60,854 nt of DNA from a virus: the IMG/VR virus record IMGVR_UViG_3300005609_000008, positions 1 through 60,854 of that record, one strand, 5' to 3'. How positions within the stretch are numbered: position 1 is the stretch's first letter; each line of letters opens with the position of its first letter. Position numbers and translations under genes: made by a program. The notes beneath the pieces were generated by a model. The model was not told where the DNA came from and made no database searches. It was given only the letters and a program-made list of their open reading frames with translations. This document shows positions 55,777 through 60,854 of this stretch, one piece after another.

Positions 55777-58183
55777 TATCACAATATTCAGAAATATAAA
55801 GGAAACAGATACTCCTTTCTATGTTAACATAGATAAAATACTTGATAGAATTAAGAATGGGAAGTCTAAAGACTTAGTTAAAAACATTAGAAAAGAAAAA
55901 GACAAGACCCATAGAAACGAACTTAAAAAGAAATTACCAGCAATATGTTTTTCAGGAAAATTTACCAACAGAAAAGACTCTTCATTAAATGAGCATAGTG
56001 GTTTTATATGTCTAGATTTTGATGGATATGAAAAGCAAAAAACTATGATATCTGAAAAACAAAAACTAACAAAAGATAAGTACACTTATTCTGTTTTTGT
56101 TTCACCAAGTGGTAATGGATTGAAAGTAATTGTTAAGATACCACAAGATGTAGAAAACCATATAAACTATTTTATAGCACTAGAAAAATACTACGAGTCA
56201 AAATACTTTGACAAGACTTGCAAGAATGTAAGTAGGGTTTGTTATGAGTCTTATGATCCATTACTATTTTTAAATAAGAACTCATCTGTATGGGATGAAG
56301 TTGCAGAAATTGAGTATAAAGAGTTTACCTCATCAGATTCACCAACAATACCTATCACAGATGAAAATAAAATAGTTGAAATACTAGTTAAATGGTGGAC
56401 AAAAAAGTACCCAATGACCGAAGGTCAGCGAAACCAAAATGTATACGTTTTAGCTATGGCATTTAATGATTATGGTGTTCAACCATCTTTAGCAGGATAT
56501 ATACTTAATCAGTATGCAACTAAAGATTTTAATCAGAAAGAAATTAAAAGAACAATAGATTCAGCTTACTCCAACAGACAAAACTTTGGAACTAAGTATT
56601 ACGAAGATGATGTAGCAATAAGTAAAATAAAACAACAACTAAGAAGAGGAGTACCAAAAAAAGAGATTCGTCAGCAATTTGAAGATACGGCTATTGGTGG
56701 CGATGTGGTTAATGCCGTTATACACAAAGTTGAAGATGAAAATAGCAAGTACATATTTTGGACTAAAAGTGATAAAGGAGTTGTTAAGATTGTTCACATA
56801 GAATTTAAAAGATTTTTAGAAGACAAAGGATTTTTTAAATTTTGCCCAGAGGGAAGTAAAAATTATGTGTTTGTAAAACGAGAAAGTAATTTAGTGGATC
56901 ACACATCAGAAAAAGAAATAAAAGATTTTGTTCTTTCTCATCTACTTACCCTTGATGATATTAGTATATACAATTACTTTGCAGATTCAGTTAGGTTTTT
57001 TAGGGAAGAGTTTTTAACACTACTAGAAACAATTGACATATTTTTTATTGAAGATACTAAGTATTCTGCTTATCTGTACTATAATAATTGTGCAGTTGAG
57101 ATTACTAAAAATTCTGTAAAAATAATGGAGTATTCAGACTTAGAGGGTTATGTTTGGAGAGACCATATTATTGATAGAAAATTTAAAATATGTGAAGTTG
57201 GTAATTGTACATATCAAACGTTTGTAAAAAATATTTGTGGAGGCGAACAAGAGCAGAAGAGAATTAAGACTATGGAAAGCACCATTGGATTTATGCTTCA
57301 TGCTCACAAAAATTTAAGCTATTGTCCTGCTATTATATTAAATGACGAGGTTATAACAGACACACCTGAAGGTGGAACTGGTAAAGGAATATTTATGAAG
57401 GCAATATCACATATGAAAAAGGTTGTGACTATCGATGGAAAGTCGTTTGCTTTTGAACGTTCCTTTGCATATCAGTTAGTATCAGCAGATACACAGATAC
57501 TTGTGTTTGATGATGTTAAGAAATACTTTGATTTTGAAAGATTGTTTTCTGTTGTTACTGAGGGCATGACCTTAGAGAAGAAAAATAAAGATGCCATCTC
57601 TATACCATTTTCTAAATCACCTAAGATTGCAATCACAACTAACTATGCAATTAAAGGGAGTGGTAATTCTTTTGCTCGTAGAAAGTGGGAGGTTGAACTT
57701 AGTCAACACTATAATAAAAATCGTACTCCATTAGATGAGTTTGGTAAATTGATGTTTGGAGATTGGGATGATGCAGAATGGTGTCAGTTTGATAACTACA
57801 TGATACAAAATCTACAACTATATCTTGGTAAGGGATTGTTAAAGTCTCATTCTGTAAACCAAGAGATAAGAAACTTAGGTGTTGAAACAAGCCATGAATT
57901 TTTAGAGTGGTGTGGTCTGATTGAAGGGGAGATGGATAATCTATTGGTTGCAAAAAATAGAAAAAGCTACAAGCAAACTTTATATGTAGAATTTACATCT
58001 GAGTACCCAGACTATGCACCGAAATCTAAGATGTCTATAACAAGAAACAGATTCTACAAGTGGCTCGTTGCATATGCTAATTACAAATTTGGTTGTGCTC
58101 CAGAGGAGGGTAGAGACCGAGATGGAAGATGGATTCGATTCAGAGGTAAAGAAGAACTAGAAGTGCAAGGTAAACTAATGTAA
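55766..58183 (+). CDS. Primase-helicase (BT4734-like AEP primase, SF3 helicase)
   Basis: 805 aa. N-terminal BT4734/VirE_N-like domain: TDTPFYVNIDKILDRIKNGK, the acidic pair in ICLDFDGY (83-88), SPSGNGLKVIVK and the Arg-Tyr segment SRVCYES, consistent with an archaeo-eukaryotic-type primase. Next a PriCT-like segment (EGQRNQNVYVLAMAFNDYG, then KRTIDSAYSNRQNF). C-terminal SF3 helicase: Walker A GGTGKG (K540), Walker B ILVFDD (D582-D583), sensor KIAITTNY (N626) and an Arg-rich RRKWEVEL. It synthesises primers and unwinds the origin. No phage polymerase is visible, so it would hand over to the host enzyme. The block in front of it is the origin-like repeat. Confidence 0.85.
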   Translation: MTQNITIFRNIKETDTPFYVNIDKILDRIKNGKSKDLVKNIRKEKDKTHRNELKKKLPAICFSGKFTNRKDSSLNEHSGFICLDFDGYEKQKTMISEKQKLTKDKYTYSVFVSPSGNGLKVIVKIPQDVENHINYFIALEKYYESKYFDKTCKNVSRVCYESYDPLLFLNKNSSVWDEVAEIEYKEFTSSDSPTIPITDENKIVEILVKWWTKKYPMTEGQRNQNVYVLAMAFNDYGVQPSLAGYILNQYATKDFNQKEIKRTIDSAYSNRQNFGTKYYEDDVAISKIKQQLRRGVPKKEIRQQFEDTAIGGDVVNAVIHKVEDENSKYIFWTKSDKGVVKIVHIEFKRFLEDKGFFKFCPEGSKNYVFVKRESNLVDHTSEKEIKDFVLSHLLTLDDISIYNYFADSVRFFREEFLTLLETIDIFFIEDTKYSAYLYYNNCAVEITKNSVKIMEYSDLEGYVWRDHIIDRKFKICEVGNCTYQTFVKNICGGEQEQKRIKTMESTIGFMLHAHKNLSYCPAIILNDEVITDTPEGGTGKGIFMKAISHMKKVVTIDGKSFAFERSFAYQLVSADTQILVFDDVKKYFDFERLFSVVTEGMTLEKKNKDAISIPFSKSPKIAITTNYAIKGSGNSFARRKWEVELSQHYNKNRTPLDEFGKLMFGDWDDAEWCQFDNYMIQNLQLYLGKGLLKSHSVNQEIRNLGVETSHEFLEWCGLIEGEMDNLLVAKNRKSYKQTLYVEFTSEYPDYAPKSKMSITRNRFYKWLVAYANYKFGCAPEEGRDRDGRWIRFRGKEELEVQGKLM

Positions 58184-58186
58184 GGT

Positions 58187-59428
58187 ATGATTGAATTTAG
58201 AGACTATCAAAAGAATATTATCGGTCAAGGAACTGAGATTCTAAAAGACAATGGATTCTTATATCTTGCAATGGAAGTCCGAACTGGAAAGACTTTAACA
58301 AGTCTAGGTATTGCAGATCAGATGAACGTGGAACACGTATTGTTTCTTACAAAAAAGAAAGCTATATCATCAATCGTTGGTGACTATGACCTTATGTGTC
58401 CAGCATCTTTTATATTGTTCACCATAAACTACGAGAGCATGCATAAGCTTCCACAAAATATTAAGTGGGATATTGTTATCATTGACGAGGCACATAGTTT
58501 AGGTGCGATACCTAAGCCTAACAAACGTGCTAGAGATGTAAAGACGTTAATCAAAAAAAACAAGAGTAAAGTAATTCTGATGTCAGGAACACCAACACCT
58601 GAGTCATACAGTCAAATGTATCACCAGGTGTATGGTATTCCAAATAATCCATTTAGAGAGCATGTAAGCTTCTATAAGTTTGCAAAGGACTATGTAGATG
58701 TTAGACAGAGAAAAATAAACTCTATGATGATTAATGACTATTCTAGAGGACTTGAAACTATAGTTGACAAGATGAATCCATACACGATTAGATTTACCCA
58801 AAAGGAAGCAGGATTCCGTAACGATATAGTAGAAGAAGTATTGGAGGTTGATATGAGTGAATTAACTTACAAGCTAACATCTAAACTAAAAAAAGATTTA
58901 GTTGTTGAAGGTAATGAAGATGTGATACTTGCTGATACACCAGTAAAACTTATGATGAAGCTTCACCAAATGTATAGTGGAACAGTTAAGTTTGAGAGTG
59001 GAAACTCTATGATATTAGATTTAAATAAAGCACAATTTATTTATGATAATTTTTGCGTTTCAAAGGTTGGAATATTTTATAAGTTTAAGGAGGAGCTGAA
59101 CGCATTAAAGATTGTTTATGGAGATCAGTTATGTACGGAGCTTGAAGAGTTTAATTCAACAGATAAAACTATAGCACTACAGATTGTTAGTGGTCGTGAG
59201 GGAATAAGCCTGCGTAATGCAGAGTTTTTAGTATACTACAACATAGACTTTAGTGCAACAAGTTATTGGCAGAGTCGTGACCGAATGACAACCAAAGATA
59301 GCCAAATAAGTAAAGTGTACTGGGTTTTTGCAAAGGATGGAATAGAGAAAGAAATATACAAATCAGTAGTTCAAAAGAAGGATTATACGCTTAAACACTT
59401 TAAAAAAGATTTATTAACTTTAAATTAA
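58187..59428 (+). CDS. SF2 DNA helicase (SNF2-like)
   Basis: 413 aa. Helicase motifs: Q-tip RDYQ, motif I EVRTGKT (32-36), motif II IIDEAH (D100-H103), motif III MSGTPTPES, motif V SGREGISL, motif VI YWQSRDRMTTKDS. Short and compact like the phage SNF2-type helicases that follow primase genes. It could remodel forks or clear DNA. It starts 3 bases after the primase stop, so is co-transcribed. Confidence 0.85.
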   Translation: MIEFRDYQKNIIGQGTEILKDNGFLYLAMEVRTGKTLTSLGIADQMNVEHVLFLTKKKAISSIVGDYDLMCPASFILFTINYESMHKLPQNIKWDIVIIDEAHSLGAIPKPNKRARDVKTLIKKNKSKVILMSGTPTPESYSQMYHQVYGIPNNPFREHVSFYKFAKDYVDVRQRKINSMMINDYSRGLETIVDKMNPYTIRFTQKEAGFRNDIVEEVLEVDMSELTYKLTSKLKKDLVVEGNEDVILADTPVKLMMKLHQMYSGTVKFESGNSMILDLNKAQFIYDNFCVSKVGIFYKFKEELNALKIVYGDQLCTELEEFNSTDKTIALQIVSGREGISLRNAEFLVYYNIDFSATSYWQSRDRMTTKDSQISKVYWVFAKDGIEKEIYKSVVQKKDYTLKHFKKDLLTLN

Positions 59429-59434
59429 ATTTTA

Positions 59435-59881
59435 ATGAGAACAAAAATTGGTTTATTTAGACAAGATGATTATAATAAATATAATGATGTATCGATAAAA
59501 AAAGTTTCTGATTATTTAATTAAAAAAGGTTTTATTGTACCTCAAAAAAATGAAGATTACGATATTGATATAATTGCATACAAGAATAATATTGAATATA
59601 GAATAGAGGTTGAGGTTAGAACTAAATTAAATTGGACTTCAGAAAAAGACTACCCATTTGATACAGTATCTTTTTTAGGTAGAAAAGAAAAGTATTCTAA
59701 ACCAAATATGTTTTGGTATTTTCTTGTTTCAAATGATATAAATAATTTTTTATTCTGTAGAAGCGATTACATATTTAACAAACAATACCAGATTAAAAAA
59801 CAAGTAGATACAAATAAAAGATATGGAATTGATATAGCATATCATGTTCCAAAACAATTATGTAAGTTTAGAACGTTTTAA
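59435..59881 (+). CDS. Probable PD-(D/E)XK nuclease
   Basis: 148 aa. DYDIDIIAYKNNIEYRIEVE gives D45 and E58-x-E60 in the spacing of a PD-(D/E)XK core; the usual Lys is replaced by Glu with Arg next to it (EVRTK). Rest alpha/beta with aromatic segments. Possible Holliday-junction or end nuclease. The stop and the next start overlap (TAATG). Confidence 0.5.
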   Translation: MRTKIGLFRQDDYNKYNDVSIKKVSDYLIKKGFIVPQKNEDYDIDIIAYKNNIEYRIEVEVRTKLNWTSEKDYPFDTVSFLGRKEKYSKPNMFWYFLVSNDINNFLFCRSDYIFNKQYQIKKQVDTNKRYGIDIAYHVPKQLCKFRTF

Positions 59882-60120
59882 TGACAGAACAACGTATACA
59901 AGGGAAGAGAATTAAAGAATTAGAATTAGAGGGTTACTATGTTATTAAGTTAATCAAGACCAATAAGAACGGTATCCCTGATCTAATTGCAGTTCACCCA
60001 GATGGGAAGATACTTTTTAGTGAGATAAAAAAAGAAGGTGGGAAGTTGTCGGAGTTACAAAAATATAGAATAAAAGAATTAGAAAAACATGGATTTAGAA
60101 CTGAAGTTTACAGAGGATAG
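59881..60120 (+). CDS. VRR-NUC domain nuclease
   Basis: 79 aa. The core GIPDLIAVHPDGKILFSEIK with KEGGKLSELQ shows D34, E48, K50 and Q60, the catalytic set of VRR-NUC proteins, which as single-domain phage proteins are linked with SNF2-type helicases. It would cut branched DNA. The helicase is two genes upstream. Confidence 0.85.
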   Translation: MTEQRIQGKRIKELELEGYYVIKLIKTNKNGIPDLIAVHPDGKILFSEIKKEGGKLSELQKYRIKELEKHGFRTEVYRG

Positions 60121-60463
60121 AGATATATTATTAAAAAACTATGGTGTGACATTTTATGTTGCAACATACTTAAATGAGTTGCCATTTAATCTTAGAGTTA
60201 AAGTTAATAATGCTCTTGAAAACTTAAATTATGATTTGTTTACACCATCAGATGAATATATTTTAATTGGTGGGGTTATAAAAGGAGAAAATCCTTTCTT
60301 TTTTTCTTTGGCTTTTTTGCGTGAAGAAGGAGAGTATCCATATTTTGTAGACATAAAACAAGATACTTTGGATGAATATTTAGATTACGTTAAAGCAAAA
60401 CAAACAATTGAAAATTATGAACATAAAAAAAACAATACAGAAAGCACAACAAATGCTAGATAA
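60089..60463 (+). CDS. Hypothetical protein
   Basis: 124 aa, start within the VRR-NUC gene end (32-base overlap); a later start is possible but no good one appears before residue 30. Alpha/beta profile (KNYGVTFYVATYLNELPFNL; PSDEYILIGGVIKGENPFFF). Ends overlapping a 40-aa frame. Unrecognised. Confidence 0.5.
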   Translation: MDLELKFTEDRDILLKNYGVTFYVATYLNELPFNLRVKVNNALENLNYDLFTPSDEYILIGGVIKGENPFFFSLAFLREEGEYPYFVDIKQDTLDEYLDYVKAKQTIENYEHKKNNTESTTNAR

Positions 60464-60539
60464 ATTACCGAAAGGTGATAAAAAAACTCAACTATTAAAA
60501 AAAATACTTAAATTAAAATCAAATGACAGACCCAATTGA
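60417..60539 (+). CDS. Very small basic protein
   Basis: 40 aa, ATG at 60417 after CAATTGAAAATT, which resembles the early leader. Lys/Gln/Leu-rich (NIKKTIQKAQQMLDKLPKGD then TQLLKKILKLKS), an amphipathic helix. Overlaps both neighbours (47 and 17 bases). Moderate support. Confidence 0.4.
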   Translation: MNIKKTIQKAQQMLDKLPKGDKKTQLLKKILKLKSNDRPN

Positions 60540-60831
60540 ACTATTAAATGAACGATTTAAAGAAATAACACAAGCTAAAGATTCAGCAAATGATAATGGA
60601 TTGTGTAAGGAAGATTTAAAAAAACTAAACAACATACATCATAAATACTATGTGTGTATGGAAATATTAAAAAGAGGGACTAACAAAGAGTTTATAGACC
60701 AGGGTGTATTATACAAAGCTTCTATAGATGTTTTTATTGATCAACAAAAAGAAATAAAAAAGCTCGAAAGCACTGTTAGAAGACTATATAGCGAGAGATA
60801 TAAGGATAAAAATCTTGTACAAAACATATAA
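60523..60831 (+). CDS. Hypothetical protein, coiled coil
   Basis: 102 aa, helical and charged (PIELLNERFKEITQAKDSAN; DQQKEIKKLESTVRRLYSER). Last gene of the window; if the ends join, the metallophosphoesterase gene follows after about 54 bases. Unrecognised. Confidence 0.55.
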   Translation: MTDPIELLNERFKEITQAKDSANDNGLCKEDLKKLNNIHHKYYVCMEILKRGTNKEFIDQGVLYKASIDVFIDQQKEIKKLESTVRRLYSERYKDKNLVQNI

Positions 60832-60854
60832 TATTTTTTTTTGTATTTTTATTT

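Overview
This 60.9 kb window looks like a complete or nearly complete genome of a tailed phage, most likely a podovirus-like phage of a marine flavobacterium (Bacteroidetes). The host call rests on four things. Copies of the Bacteroidetes -7 promoter element TAnnTTTG lie upstream of several transcription units. Start regions are A/T-rich and lack Shine-Dalgarno sequences. The replication and recombination genes (BT4734-type primase-helicase, DUF3127-type OB-fold protein) are of Bacteroidetes type. The DNA is also strongly A+T-rich. The first and last 10 bases are identical (ATTTTTATTT), so the contig may close into a circle or be circularly permuted. I see no integrase, tRNA, DNA polymerase or RNA polymerase.

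Layout: (a) 1-1.4 kb, plus strand: the end of the early/middle arm (metallophosphoesterase), then a promoter-terminator pair that could make a small RNA. (b) 1.4-42.1 kb, minus strand: the virion and lysis arm. Read in the direction of transcription it holds a cluster of small basic proteins, tail fibres (YadA-like repeats, BspA-type leucine-rich repeats), a lysis cassette (small membrane protein, M15 peptidase, three-helix holin), two head-assembly-linked proteins, TerS, TerL, portal, scaffold, major capsid, adaptors, a 2070-aa nozzle/stabilisation-like protein, small structural proteins, and internal virion proteins ending in a 3267-aa polyvalent protein with a zincin and an ADP-ribosyltransferase-like domain. 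Rho-independent terminators bracket the capsid and following genes. (c) 42.1-44.9 kb: a winged-helix gene on the plus strand facing a phage-encoded GroES/GroEL pair. (d) 44.9-45.5 kb: a structured, gene-free divergent region. (e) 45.5-60.8 kb, plus strand: about 20 small unknown early genes, nearly all joined by the same leader AAACAATTAGAATTATG. These are followed by two tandem cytosine-methyltransferase-like genes, a DnaA-domain-IV-like protein, an annealing protein plus exonuclease pair, an SSB-like protein, a primase-SF3 helicase, an SF2 helicase and two PD-(D/E)XK nucleases.

Working model: the plus-strand arm reshapes the host and starts replication. A roughly 130-200 bp repeat-rich block (TTGTCACAA motifs, a TA tract, CCCTATACGA) occurs twice, beside groEL and in front of the primase-helicase, and is a good candidate for a replication origin or shared operator. 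The minus-strand arm builds the virion, with the phage chaperonin possibly folding capsid or giant ejection proteins. The giant protein may be injected and act in the new host. The features most worth following up are the giant polyvalent protein with repeated DAPQSRKQ linkers, the GroEL/ES pair, the duplicated origin-like block, the repeated leader system and several structured-RNA candidates.
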